64,000 bases of DNA from NCBI GenBank assembly GCA_031835245.1, contig JAVKOQ010000227.1, positions 20,405 to 84,404 of the forward strand. Reading direction: 5' to 3'. A model generated the notes under the pieces. It did no database searches, was not told where the DNA came from, and saw only the letters and a program-made list of their open reading frames with translations. The first letter of the stretch is position 1, and every line of letters begins with the position of its first letter. Below, in pieces: positions 48,609-59,712 of this stretch. Both the position numbers and the translations under genes were made by a program. This DNA comes from Balamuthia mandrillaris (Eukaryota > Discosea > Longamoebia > Balamuthiidae).

Positions 48609-49490
48609 ACCTTTCTTTTAACAAAACGAAATGACAAAAAACATAACTAAACCATCAAAAACATGGAAGGGAAGCAAGAAAGAAAACGAACAAACGAAAG
48701 GAAAAAGTAGCAAGCAAAACATACCTTTTAGTTGTAGACTTGAGAGCCGTGTAGTGCAAATAGTTCAGCGCATCCGCTACTGGGTTTTTGTGTTTAGAAA
48801 AGAACTGCAACTTCGGCAAAGCCACAAGAAAAACAAAAGAATAACAAAGAGGAAGATTTGAAGAAAAAAAGCTAGTAGCAACAATGGTTTACAAAAAACA
48901 AAAACAAAATTGAAAGGAAGTAGTCAAACAAACAAATAAAAACAACTTCCAAAGTCTCCAACAGAACAAAAAATAACAAAGGAGGTTGGGTTAGAAGACA
49001 AATATTCTTTCCTCCTTCTTTCCGTCGATCAACGAAGGGAAGGAGAGCGAGAGTTGGGGGGTTGCTTCCCCGTTCTTCTAACTGACGCTGTTCTTTCGTT
49101 TGTTTTTTGTTTTTTCTCCGCGTTTCGGTGCGTGTGACCGAGGCCGATTCGTGGTTGGTCGGTTGGTGCGTTGGCTTTTGGAAAAGGTTTACTTAACACA
49201 ACTCACAAAAAAGTACAACAGGGGTTGATTGGTCGACTTTTGCTCATAAACAGTTTCTCGCCTTGGCTTGATTGGTCGGAGCTGACCAACCAGCGGTTGG
49301 CCCCAAACATATGACGGCTCGTCTTTTGCTTGGCAACCTAGAAGATCTGTTCCGATAAATATGACGTCATTATCTCTACTTTAGGTCTTGAGATTGATTG
49401 GTTGATTAGTTCTTGCAGAGACACGTGCGAGTCAATTTTTTTTAACCGGCCGCTTCTGATTTTCTTGAAACCAAATAACAAGAAACGACC
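48609..49490. other. Intergenic, 880 bp
   Basis: No gene supported on either strand. A/T-rich first half, mixed second half with several GATTGGTCG/GATTGGTTG elements (about 49215-49280 and 49395-49410) that could be CCAAT-type promoter motifs for the large minus-strand gene, and the 3' flank of the PDI gene. Confidence 0.5.
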
Positions 49491-50343
49491 CTAATTAGCC
49501 TTGCTGTTCTTTTTGTTCCTTCTCTTGCTGCTGCTGCTGCCTGGTGATCCTACCTCTGGCTTGTTGTTGGGTTCAGTGGTCTTTGCGGCAGGGGCATCCT
49601 TGCGAACGGCTGCCCCTGGTTGTTTGCCCTCAGGGACAGGAATCCTCACAAAGTGGATCGGTGCGGTCAGCCTTCCAAACTGGAAGCCAAAGGTAAAGGC
49701 CAGGATGGCGATCACCGAGAAGGACCAGCCCAAGTTGCGTTGGATCCACTTCTGCAAATGGTGAGAAGCAAAAACAAAAATTCGCATAAGCAACACGGAT
49801 CACACAAGAGGAGGGAGAGGGGCGAGAAGAGCCCAGAGAGAAGGCGAAGGACGCACTGCAAATGGCAGAAGAGTCTGTGTAGTAGTGGCGAGGTAGTTGT
49901 TGCTATTTGCGAGAATTGACCTATTAGATACCTAGCATACAGATCACAGGAGGAGAAAGAGATAAAAAAGAAAGAATATGGCCACATACAACTTCTTTTG
50001 GAGCTCGCTGGGCATGGGTCTCATAGTAGCAATCTGCCAACCGACTTCACGGAAGGCTTGGAACTCACTCACTTGCCTTGGGCCTTGATAATCACGAACG
50101 GTACCATCTCCTCGGAAGCTACAGAAGGAACCAATTAGTTGGAATTATTTTTTTAAAAAAAAGAGGGAATGGCCTACTATTTGATGGTGGGATAGCCAGT
50201 GACCTTAAAGTCGTTGGCAATGGTAGGGTTGGTGGTGGCGTCCACCTTGGCCACGTTGACCTTGCCCTTCAACTCTGTAGCAAGGTCTTCCCAAATGGGG
50301 GCAAGGTTCTTGCAGTGGCCACACCACGGGGCAAAGCTAGTGA

Positions 50344-50386
<43 letters not shown>

Positions 50387-51195
50387 CAAAGAGCAAACTA
50401 AGCAAAGACAGAAACTTGCCAAAGGGAAATACTTACAATTCCACAAACCACTCGCCCTGTGTGACTTTCTCGTAGAAGTTTGCCTCCGACAATTCAATAA
50501 CGTCGCTGTGGTCACGGGTCTTGGGTTCCTCTATTTGTGCTCTTCTGCCCGGCTTGAAAGTAGGTCGGGGGGAGGGCTCAACGTTGTTCCACTTGCTCTC
50601 CACGTACTCCACGAATGTATTGACGTCGCGGCCTCCACGGTATTGCCTCATTTGGCCATTACGCAAGCTTGAATTGGAAACAGCTTGATCAGGAAGGCGC
50701 AAGAAAGAGAAGAGAAGAAAAGAAAAAGATGAAGAAACTCAAAAAAAAAAAAAGACTCACAGAAAGATTGTTGGATAACCGGTAACCTTGAAGGCAGCAG
50801 CCAATTCTAATTTTTTGTTGGGGTAAGGTTAAGTCATTTATAATCAAAAGCATAAGTGATTCTCCCTTTACCTTCTTCTTCCGTGGCATCGACTTTAGCC
50901 ACGTTCACTTTGCCTTTGACTACAGTAGCAAATTCTTCCCATACGGGGGCCAATCGTTTACAGTGACCGCACCACGGGGCGTAGCTATTTAACGAATGGC
51001 TAGCATCAAAAGATTGTCGTGATAAAAACTTGGAGGGCTTCAACAAACGCACAATTCCACCATCCAGATGCCTGTGGCTGTTAGCTCGTTGAAATTGTCC
51101 GAATCCAACACAATCACATCGCTGCTCCGCACACAAGAAATCACTGCCAACAAACCCAAAAGAGCAGTCACAAGTATCGTCGTCGTCGCTTTCAT
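49491..51195 (-). CDS. Transmembrane protein disulfide isomerase, two thioredoxin domains
   Basis: ER oxidoreductase that forms and isomerises disulfides. Eight exons: 51195-51053, 50984-50872, 50806-50761, 50667-50437, 50336-50178, 50118-49993, 49920-49857, 49751-49491; 380 aa. Signal peptide ([15 protein letters not shown]), first thioredoxin domain with FYAPWCGHC (active site 53-56), linker with Pro/Arg, second domain with FFAPWCGHC (183-186), then a C-terminal membrane helix ([17 protein letters not shown], about 303-320) and a basic tail with KKNSKAN instead of KDEL. Both active sites are reconstituted at the same codon by introns of the same phase, consistent with duplication of one domain. 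Membrane-anchored, TMX-like topology. Confidence 0.92.
50347..50384. repeat. (AG)n microsatellite, PDI intron 4
   Basis: About 18 AG units, ending 10 bp (sense direction) before exon 5; CT on the sense strand. Confidence 0.94.
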
Positions 51196-51307
51196 TTTAA
51201 TTTTTTGTCACTCGCTGCTTCAAGTTCCTCCCTCCCTCCCTCCCCCGCACAGGTAAATAATCAACACAAAAACCGACTTGGCACAACCACAAGTCTCTCC
51301 TCAAAAC

Positions 51308-51332
51308 CCTTTTTCCCCCCCCCCCCCCCCCG
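51308..51332. repeat. Poly-C run
   Basis: Run of about 18 C in the PDI upstream flank; similar C or G runs lie at 33831, 57553 and 59864. Confidence 0.8.
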
Positions 51333-51669
51333 CTTTTTAGGGCGTGTTGTCTCTGTGTTTGCAGCTGGGTTAATTAAAAGCTAATCTTGTCGACGTTCCC
51401 TTCTCCTCTCTCAAGCCTTCTCTCCGCCTGCTTAGCGGCGAACCAACACACACCACATCGCAGAGGCAGACCACACAGGACGGAAATTGCTTGGCCTGGT
51501 TGTACCACTTACCACCTCCTCCTCCTCCTCCTCTTCTGTGAGGGGGCGGTAGGGTTGCTTTGGTGCCGGCACCGTTGCTAAAAGCGAGTCGTCAGATGAG
51601 CCGTGATTAGGCACGCCGGAGAGCTGAAAAACTCCCTACAAAACTTGTTTTGTTGCCTGTAGTATATCT

Positions 51670-52615
51670 TCATTCAATGTGTTGGTCACCTTCGCTGGTA
51701 ACAGTCATATTCAACACCTCGCTCGTGCCCTTGACCTTCTTTACAGCGTCATTGACCGGCCGATAGTTCGCAGGATCGATCAGAATCACCATCTCATACT
51801 TGCCCTCCTCCTCCCGTGTCTCCTCCTTTTCCAACGTCTTCAGCAAGGCCTGCCCTTCCTCCTCCCCCGTGCTCTCCAACAACTGCTGCTTGATGTTCTC
51901 CCCCTCGGACAGCGGCAAGACCAGCTTTAACCGCATGGGGGCACGGGCAATGGGGAAGTCGGGCTTTTCTTGCAACTTCTTGATGACGTCGAGGGCCTGA
52001 GACTTGGCGTTCTTGGTGGGGTTTACCGAGTAGTGGATGTCCCGCATGGCTCGTTCCACCAGGCCAACGGTCAAAGGTCGACCCGTCTCAGGGTTCACGC
52101 ATTTTTCGGCCACGATGGTGGCCACGTCTCGAAACATGGAATCGAGTTGGTGCTTGCGTTCCTCGCCCGATACTTGAATTTCTCCTTTGTCCAAGATCTT
52201 GTTGGAAAGAGAGACAGAGAGAGATAAGTGGAGACTTTTGGAGGAGGAGAAGATGAAGAAGAGAAAAGATGTACGATTTTGGCAATCTCTGCATCATCTG
52301 TTGTTTTGAAAGCTTTCTTGAGATCTTGAATCTTGGCGGCTTGGCCTTTGCTCACATTCTCAAAGATAGTTGGAGACTGAAGCACCTCATCCAGGTTTGT
52401 TGTGCTGAAAAAAGGGTACAGCAGAAATTGATTAGCTTCATTTGCAAGCGAAACATGGTGATCAAAACATGTGCTACTCACATTTTTTTCCTCCACTCAA
52501 CCACTTTGTTCTTGTAACAGGCTATCTCGAACCGTTTGCCGGCTCTTTTCAACCGCACGACTGCTACGTTTGTGAAGCGCACCTGATTAACCGGCGTAAA
52601 GATTTTGCCGCTCAT
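51670..52615 (-). CDS. SBDS: SBDS ribosome maturation protein
   Basis: Works with the GTPase EFL1 to release eIF6 from pre-60S subunits. Three exons: 52615-52482, 52404-52275, 52197-51670; 263 aa against 250 in human. Conserved start [38 protein letters not shown], then [19 protein letters not shown] and [11 protein letters not shown], with the C-terminal domain ending [14 protein letters not shown]. Slight insertion of Glu/Lys in the C-terminal domain. The last intron carries a short GA run. Confidence 0.96.
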
Positions 52616-52970
52616 AGTTTTGTGTTGGTTTTGAATGTTCTTCCAATAACGGTTCTTAAGCGTTAACACGCAGAACAAGGGGACCAAAAGGTTCAAAGAA
52701 AAAAATAGCTATTAATGGCTCTTTTGAAAGGAAAAATCCAAAAGTAACAAGTTTTACGAAAGTGCTGTACTCGGAGGGGTGAGCAAAGCAGAGGGAACAC
52801 TGCTTTCTTACTTTCTTCTTCTTCTTAGTTGCTTATTGCTTGGTGCGATTGTGATTTTCTACGAAGTTTCTTCAGAGGAGGCCTCCTCCTTACGTCAGCC
52901 CCATCTTCACGCGGAGGAGGAGTGGTGCCACGACGTCGAGCACCTCGGCAAACAGGGTGGCCTTGGCAGA

Positions 52971-53688
52971 ATGGAGGGGGGTGGTGGGTTCACACCGAAA
53001 GCGTTGGAAGACGTGGAGCTCGAAGAGAAGTTGGTGCTCATGGATTTTCCTACTTGCAATAAAGAAGTGCAGGACCACTATCAGTGTAAACGAAAGCAAC
53101 TGGCCACTCCTGGTCGTTCATGCGAAAAAACATCTAAACATATGACTTGGTACACATACCGTCGTTGCTCCTTCTTTCACCTTTGCTACTTTTGTTTCTC
53201 ACTTCTATCATTTTGAAATAATAAATGCAAGGTGTGTGTTGAGTTCTTTTTGTCCCGATGAAAGCCAGAGATTACGGCAGTGCTTGGGCGGTAAAATCCC
53301 ACAGCTTGGACGAAGCGAGAATAGCAAGCCCTCTCGCATTCCTTGGCGTTGCCAAGTACTTTCTCTTCTCCTTTGATATTCATCTTCATCTTCTTGTTCT
53401 TGTTCTTGTTCTTCTCCTCCTTCTTCTTCTTGTTCTTCTCCTCCTCCTTCTTCTTGTTCTTCTTGTTCTTGTTCTTCTTGTTCTTCTGCTCTTCTTGTTC
53501 CTGTTCCTCTTCCTGTTCCTCGTTTTTCTTCCCGTTATTTTGCTGTGAAACTAACATTTTCTCTCTTCCTTTCACAGTGGCAATGGCGAAAGTTTGATCG
53601 ATGTCTGATTCGACGTACAGAACAAGTGGAGAAGGAAGAAAAGAGGGCAAAAGAGGCGGAAGCCGCGCGTCAAGATCGCGAAAAGTAG
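52971..53688 (+). CDS. Small CX9C (CHCH-type) protein, model incomplete
   Basis: Two protein-like segments on the plus strand. From ATG 52971, FPTCNKEVQDHYQCKRKQ contains a clean Cys-x9-Cys; a second segment, 53578-53688, starts WQWRKFDRC and ends in a Lys/Glu/Arg helix with a stop. Together they suggest a twin-CX9C mitochondrial intermembrane-space protein or a complex I subunit such as NDUFB7. I could not find a GT donor that joins the two in frame near 53130-53170, so an exon may be missing or the intron is non-canonical. The region between holds TTCTTG repeats. Frame upstream of 52971 has no ATG. Confidence 0.5.
53383..53520. repeat. TTCTTG/TTCTCC repeats
   Basis: Pyrimidine-rich repeats between the two segments of the CX9C gene, pyrimidine on the sense strand. 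Confidence 0.9.
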
Positions 53689-53759
53689 TTATTCTGCTGG
53701 CCAACAGAATATACACAAAAAACACGCTTTGCTGAAGACCTCTTATTCATTAACAACTG

Positions 53760-53980
53760 CTACTTAAGGAACTCTAAGAGTACCTCCTTCATGCTTACAA
53801 TCCCGACGAGCTCCTCCTTCAACCTTCCTCGTTGCGTGAAGACAACAAACACGCGATGGACGTGATGTTCCACCATTAGCTTCATCACACCTTCTAACGT
53901 TTTAGTTGGTGTGCAGTCAATTACTGGTGGTAAGTTCTCCTAATATTTTGGTGATTGTTACAGCTATTGATCAGAATGAG

Positions 53981-54033
<53 letters not shown>

Positions 54034-55095
54034 GGAGAATTAGAGAATAGGAAAAGAAGAGAACAGATACTTACCATCGCGTTCTTTTGTTGGACGTAAG
54101 TTAGAAAATCTTTGCATGGAATGAAAAGCAAGTGATTCAGCCAGTCATCGCCGCCAATAAGCTCTATATCCGTTGCACTGATCACACCCACGATTTGACC
54201 GCCTGCATTGACCACTGCCACCGCCGTTATCCCCTATTTCACACTTTAGTTCTTGAGAAGAAGACAACCATGCCACGATAAGAAGAAGGAGGAAGAAAAA
54301 CAAGAGAGAGCAGCAAAAACACGAGCAAAACAACAACACAAACCGCGTACATGGTTTTGTATCAAGCGAAAGGCTTGTATGGTGGTGGCGTCCTCATCTA
54401 CTGATATAACATGTGGCCTGCCGGGTTCGTTCAAATGGATGATTTGATGGACCAACCGCTTTGCTTTTTGGGGAAACTTGTCTATAACACGATATCAGAG
54501 AATGCCAAAGAGGACCAAACAAAAAAAAAACGCAAACGAAGTGTAAAACAAGAGGAAAACGATGAAGTAAACGGGAAGAGAGAAAGTTACCAATGTTGTC
54601 ATACAGGAACTTGACCATGAGCGACTGCGAGATAATTGCATCAATGCGCTGCAAGTCTTGAGAGAGCACCGGCACACGAGGCACGCCCTGGGCCAGCACC
54701 ACCAAAGCATCCCACGCCGTGGCGTTGCACTCCAATGGCACAACCTCATTCTTCCTCGACAAGTCCACAATGGGCTTAACCCTTTGCGCATGCCAGTAGG
54801 AGCGTTGCTTCTGCAGCTCTTCCTCCTGAAGGCGCCCATGGTTGTCCATGGCTGGTACGTAGTCTGCTATCTCCAGGGCCAGGGCCACAAGGTCATGAAT
54901 GCTCACCATGCCGATGCAGAGCTTGGCGTCGTCGTCCCAAACGGGGAAGCCGTGGACGCGATGGCATGCCATCAAGCTGAGGACCTTGCTTGCTGGGTCG
55001 CTGGAGTTCACCCAGAGCACGTTTTGTTTTTCCCTGGGGATAGAGAGGGCCAGGCAAGAAGAGAGTAGCTGTTCCGCGGAGCTCTTTGTTTGCAT
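53760..55095 (-). CDS. Four-CBS-domain protein
   Basis: CBS domains pair as Bateman modules that bind adenine nucleotides; length and architecture resemble AMPK-gamma-like or CBSX proteins. Four exons: 55095-54591, 54481-54351, 54233-54075, 53939-53760; 324 aa. Repeats read: HRVHGFPVWDDDAKLCIGMV; VPLECNATAWDALVVLAQ followed by RVPVLSQDLQRIDAIIS; PHVISVDEDATTIQAFRLI with AVVNAGGQIVGVISATD; and a fourth ending RVFVVFTQRGRL and LVGIVSMKEVL. No kinase or channel domain. Whether it is the AMPK gamma subunit cannot be settled by eye. Confidence 0.85.
53979..54035. repeat. (AG)n microsatellite, CBS gene intron 3
   Basis: Long AG run with one CAGAG interruption; CT on the sense strand. Confidence 0.94.
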
Positions 55096-55293
55096 TCTTT
55101 CGTTTCAAAAAAAAACTAAACCACGAACTTTTGAGTTCCTGCACCCGCCTGCCCCTTCCTAGTGTTGTTTGATTTTTCGCCAGTTTTCATACCTATCTTT
55201 GCGAAATTTCATATAACTCTATCCTGAAATTCCATTTGTCGACAAAAGAGGAGCGAAAAAAAAGAAGAAAGAAAACACCATCGCTCAGCGTCA

Positions 55294-57396
55294 ATGTTGG
55301 AGGTGGCCTCCCCTCCTCCTCTCCGGCGGGAGTATACCGCTGTTAATGTGTTTGACTTTGATGGAACGCTCTTCCGATCACCCATGCCGTCTTCAAAGTT
55401 GTGGAATAGTCACTTGGTGACAAAACTGAGGATGCAACCCTCCGACCTTGGCTTTGGCTGGTTCCAAGAGGTGATTACGTTGTCTCCTCCTTTCGTACCG
55501 TCGGAGCCTTCCATCGATTGGTGGAACGAAGAGCTCCTCCAAGTAGTTAAGAATTCCATGGACGATCCCCAGAGTTATACCGGTTTGCCTCACGTGTACG
55601 ATCTTCTTGCAACATAACAATTGAGGCTCATTTGCTTTGTTTCACGTACAGTACTGTTGACCGGACGCAGCGTGGCATACACTCAGGTCATTTATAATCT
55701 TGTGGAGCATGCTGGTCTTCGGTTCGACAGCATGGGTTTCAAGGACAGTGCCGAAAGGACTATTGACTTCAAGACCAGGTTTTTGGTGGAGGTGTTGAGG
55801 AGGGTGCTTCCGCAGAAGTGCTCAGGCGCACCCCTTCAGCTGAATATTTGGGAGGACCGGCCAAGCCAGGCCGCTCAGTTTAGGGCCTTCTTTCAGGGAT
55901 ACTCTGCAGAGTTACAGAGAAGGAGAATGAAGAAACTGAGCAAGAAGGAGAGGCGTAGAGCAGGAAAAGGAAAAGCAGAAGCGTCGCTGCAAGAAAAAGG
56001 AGAGAATGACAAAAAAGTACAGGGCAAAAGAAAACAAAACCCTGAAACGACCACCGGAGCGGTGAAGGGGGAGGAAGAGACGGTGGTAGAACACGAAGAC
56101 GGAGAAGAAGAGACGGTATTGAAGGTAACGGTGCATGATGTCTATCTGGAAGACAAAGAAATGCTGCCAGAGCACGAAAAAGAAGTTGTGCAGCATTTGT
56201 TGGAAAAATATGGCGCAGGGTGGGAGCTACAACCCGACGTTGTGGAATACACGGCCGTGTTCCTGGATGCGGACTCTCGCCAGAAGCTCTTAACTCTGTT
56301 TCCTCCTCCTCTGGGTTGGGCCCCAAAGGCTGACCACATGACGATGACGTTAGGCCCTATCGTGCAAGGGAAGACCTTTAGGCATTACTTTTGCTATCAC
56401 TCCAACTCCAACACTTCCGCACCAAGTCTTTCTTCCAATCGGAAGCAAGCTTACAGCAACAACAAAGAGAAAGATAAGGCAGAAGTGACAGAGAAAGACA
56501 CGGGTTCAACTTCATCATCTACAGAGAATAAATCTCCACAGGACTTGATGACTGCTGGAGATAAAGATATAGGAGAATTGGAGCTGGACCACTTTGACAC
56601 GGAAACAAAGGATGTTAACTGCGTTGCCTCCGCCAATGAGGAACAGCAAGAACAGAGTGCTTCAACGTTGGAAGAAAACGTCGGTGCCGCTTCCTCATCC
56701 CAGAAATGTATAGAGGATCCTAGATTGCAACATTACTATGCGCTAGAAAGACAAGTGAAAATGGAAGTAATTGCCCTCGGCCAAAGTGAACATGCTGCAG
56801 CCGTACTGGTCCTTACGGATGCGCCTACCAACAACGCTGTCCCGCACATCACTCTTGCTGTATCTCCCATCGGCAAGCCTGTGCACAGCAACGAAATATC
56901 TGAGTGGAGAGAGGTGGATGTGGAGGGCAAACTCGGACAAGTCATCTTCCGTCTACATGGTGGCAAGCTTCACCCTCCTCTTCCATCTCTGCTGCTGCAT
57001 GGTGTTGAAGATTCCGAGTTCCCCTCATCAGCTCCTGTTTCTACGGAAGGAAAGAGAATTCTTCTAGTAGGCCGTGTTAGAGAACAAAAAGTTATAGGAG
57101 TTAGAAAGATAAAGAGAGAAGTAAAGTCGGCAACGGCAGAAGGAGCTTCGCGGGAAGTTTTGAAAGTAAACTACGGCTCTCTGTTAAAGAAACATCATCC
57201 AACTATTCAAGGAAAGCAGATTGCCAGTGCTGTGCCTCTTCTAAAGAGATGGATAGACGAAAAGCTGAAAGCTCTAAAGCCACAACCACCCGCTGAACAA
57301 CAACAAGGCCAGGAGTTGGCCAGCTCATCCAATGATGCTGCAATCTTGTTGCAAGAGTTGGAAGAGTTTGTTGCCAAGTTATCATTGGCCACATAA
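55294..57396 (+). CDS. HAD-SAK RNA-repair-type protein with two H-x-T motifs
   Basis: Exons 55294-55582 and 55652-57396, 677 aa; donor GTTTGC. The N-terminal 200 residues are a HAD-superfamily phosphatase of the 'Swiss Army Knife RNA repair' type: VFDFDGTLFRSPMPSSKLW (catalytic Asp21/Asp23), motif II VLLTGRS right after the intron, and LNIWEDRPSQ as the acidic motif. A Lys/Glu linker follows. Downstream are two segments with His-x-Thr hydrophobic strands, DHMTMTLGP at about 323 and PHITLAVSP at about 493, each after a TAVFLDADS- or AAVLVLTDA-like strand. This is the signature pair of 2H phosphoesterases (cyclic-phosphodiesterase/LigT). The two are separated by an unusually long Ser/Thr/Glu-rich insert. 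Inferred role: processing of RNA ends (phosphate removal and cyclic phosphate opening). The HAD part is firm; the 2H part is by motif. Confidence 0.75.
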
Positions 57397-57552
57397 TAAC
57401 TTGTGGCAATAGTTGGAAGAGTTTGTTACCAAGTTGAGTTGCCAACTCTTCTTCTGCTTGTTCTTTTTCTTCTGCTTGTTCTTTTTCACCTTTTGTTGTG
57501 GAATAGAAAAAAATAAATGTCGTAAAAGAGAGTCGAACTGAAGACAATTTAT

Positions 57553-57575
57553 TGGGGGGGGACCCCCCCCCCACA
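57553..57575. repeat. Oligo-G/oligo-C inverted run
   Basis: Eight G, an A, then about ten C: a near-perfect hairpin with almost no loop, about 55 bp upstream of the MPHOSPH6 start. Confidence 0.8.
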
Positions 57576-57627
57576 CTTTTTTAGGAAGGCTCGTAAAGGC
57601 CAAGGAAGGAAGAAGAACGCAGGAAGG

Positions 57628-58546
57628 ATGGACCAGAAAGAAGAAGGAGGGCGGAAGCTATCGAGCCATATCCTTGGCATGAAGGTTCGTTTTGCAGGTT
57701 TTTTGTTGCGAGAAATGTTCTGATTTCTACACCTTTGCAATCATTCAGTTCATGCAAAGGAAAAAGGAAGCGGAGTTGCGTGAAGAGCGAAGAGCGGAAG
57801 AAGAACAGAAAATCAAAGATGCACACTGGGTTCTGGACGAGGCGATAGCTGATGGACTTACGTGAGTTGCCTATTTAAAATAATAGCATGTGGATTACTC
57901 ATCTTTTTAAACAAATCTAAAAGCGTGATTGTTGACGAGAGAAGAAACGTAGGCTCAAAGATCAAAACTGGGCGACGTTCCTTTGGCAACTTCAATCCAA
58001 CTATCGAGGTTTTTTTTCCTTTCTTTCTTGCCATTATTTATACCGCTTGTGGTGTTTACGTATTTGAATACAGCGCCTGCTATCAGGTAAATCGGAGGAG
58101 GCTAAACCTGCCACCGAAGAAGTAATTCCAACGTGGTCTGCAGTTTATCGTCATCGAGAGCAAGAGAAACAAAAAGAACTGGAACGAAGGTTCATTCCTC
58201 TTCGACTTTTTTATTCTATTCTATTTCATGCTCTATTCTGATCCTGCTTTCCCTTCTCATTGTATTCTCGTTGGCTTCTTGTTCTCGTTCTCGTTCTCGT
58301 TCTCGTTCTTCTTCTTCTCCTCTGCAGGAAAACGGTGTATGGAAGAGATCGGAAGCGGGCGTTAGCAGACAACGACAAAAAACAACAGAACAACGCTTCA
58401 CCACAGCATAAAAAGTCTCAAACTCCACAGCAACAAAGACCTGGCAAGAGAAGCCGAACTTCCAGCGATTGTAAGTATTACCTTTAGCATTACTCTACAT
58501 AACTGTACAGTCTTCTGATTGCGCTCTGCCCTTCATAACAGTTTAA
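57628..58546 (+). CDS. MPHOSPH6: MPHOSPH6-like exosome cofactor
   Basis: RNA exosome-associated protein needed for 3' maturation of 5.8S rRNA. Six exons: 57628-57684, 57749-57861, 57924-58008, 58074-58189, 58328-58470, 58542-58546; 172 aa against 160 in human. Conserved SSHILGMKFMQRKKE spans intron 1; AHWVLDEAI; GRRSFGNFNPTIERLL spans intron 3, matching the human RMSFRGFNPEVEKL. The basic C-terminus contains KKSQTPQQQRPGKRSR. The final exon supplies only the last two bases of a Phe codon and the stop. Three introns have GTT donors (GTTCGT, GTTTTT, GTTCAT). Its 3' UTR is split by the LINE at 58568. Confidence 0.88.
58268..58312. repeat. (TTCTCG)n repeat, MPHOSPH6 intron 4
   Basis: Pyrimidine-rich hexamer repeat on the sense strand shortly before exon 5. 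Confidence 0.88.
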
Positions 58547-58567
58547 ATGGGGCGTGAAGCTGGAATA

Positions 58568-58572
58568 CTCAT

Positions 58573-58581
<9 letters not shown>
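58568..58581. repeat. Target-site duplication, left copy
   Basis: CTCATTCAGGTTTT, identical to 59699-59712, flanking the LINE; its last Ts merge with the poly-T. Confidence 0.9.
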
Positions 58582-58609
<28 letters not shown>

Positions 58610-59698
58610 GAAATAGTTTATTGGCTATCTAGTGGGCTGGGCCGCTCAACCTCGTAGGTAGAATACCTACGGCACCGCTTACTGGCGTCAATGCCCATCG
58701 GGCAGAGTGCGTTGGGAGGCACATAGGTTGCTAGAGATCGCCTGTTACACGTTTTGAAGTTGGGAGGGTGTGGGGGGTGTGAGAGATCGCTTGTTCCAAG
58801 TTTTGAAGTTGGGATGGTGTGGTAGATAGGTTGGCTTCCATTGGAGGTGCAAAGGCAGATGTGTCATCCAGGCACGGATTCCGCTGGCAGTCCGCTGGCA
58901 CCTGACCGGGCTGGCAGGTTTTAGGAGGTCTAACCTCCTGTGGGGTTTCCACTTTTTCGGGAAGGCCGCTCGGTTTTGTTACGAGTCGTCGAGGAAATGC
59001 AGTTTTTTGAGTTTCTCATTTCGCTTGAGGAAAATATTGGTCCTGGTGCTGTCGATAATGTGGGTGATGCTATTGATATCTTTGTTTTTGGTGCCGTGTA
59101 CCGTTAGATAGTAGGGGAGTTCTCCTTTCCAAAAGTCGAGGTTTTTCACTTGTTGTGCCAACAAGGAGGAAATAAGGACGTTGTAGGTTTTGATATCTTC
59201 AGCATTTTGGTGGTAAGTTTTTGGGAGACAACACACGCGGTATAGAGGTGTTCAGTGGTTTCAGGGCATCTTTTACCATTCTTCATGCAGATTTTGCAGT
59301 ATTTGTCCGCGTACAGTCGTTTAGATGAGTTATTTATGTAGTTACAGAGCGGGAGAAGTTCATATTTTGTTCGAATGAGGTGATTGTAATGTCGTGTGGA
59401 GAGGGGTGAGTGTTTTAGTTGTTTGTTGGCTTTTGGGTGTCTGTTTTTGAGGAGGTTTCTGATATCATGGTCTTCCCAAGTGCAGGCCTTTGGATTCCAT
59501 ATCATAGTTATGTCTTTTGGGAGAAGAGCTAGCGTTCGTAGAGGATGCAAATTGCACGCAGCAATTGTTCTTTGAGCTAGGGACGCTCGTTTGTCAGCCT
59601 CTCTATTAAGTAGTACTCGTTGGTCATAGTCATCTGGATGGAGGAGTTTTTGTTTGGTTATTTTCTCTTTCCATTCTTTTGATGTTTTCTTTTCCTGG
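58582..59698 (-). mobile_element. 5'-truncated LINE (non-LTR retrotransposon)
   Basis: A 1.1-kb insertion on the minus strand with a poly-A tail (poly-T at 58578-58608 on the plus strand) and a 14-bp target-site duplication, the hallmarks of target-primed reverse transcription. The remaining coding part (59703 downward) begins in what looks like the end of an RNase H domain (READKRASLAQRTIAACN). It runs into a zinc-binding module after the reverse transcriptase, with CKICMKNGKRC and TEHLYTAC. The frame then shifts at about 59230 into an open stretch ending at 58979 (ISSLLAQQVKNLDFWKGELP). About 370 bp of 3' UTR follow. The reverse transcriptase and endonuclease are missing. The near-perfect duplication and full-length tail suggest a fairly recent insertion. 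Confidence 0.9.
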
Positions 59699-59712
59699 CT
59701 CATTCAGGTTTT
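59699..59712. repeat. Target-site duplication, right copy
   Basis: CTCATTCAGGTTTT, matching the left copy at 58568-58581. Confidence 0.9.

Noticed and set aside
58731-58952. Separate small gene
   Set aside because: Part of the LINE 3' UTR on the element's own strand.
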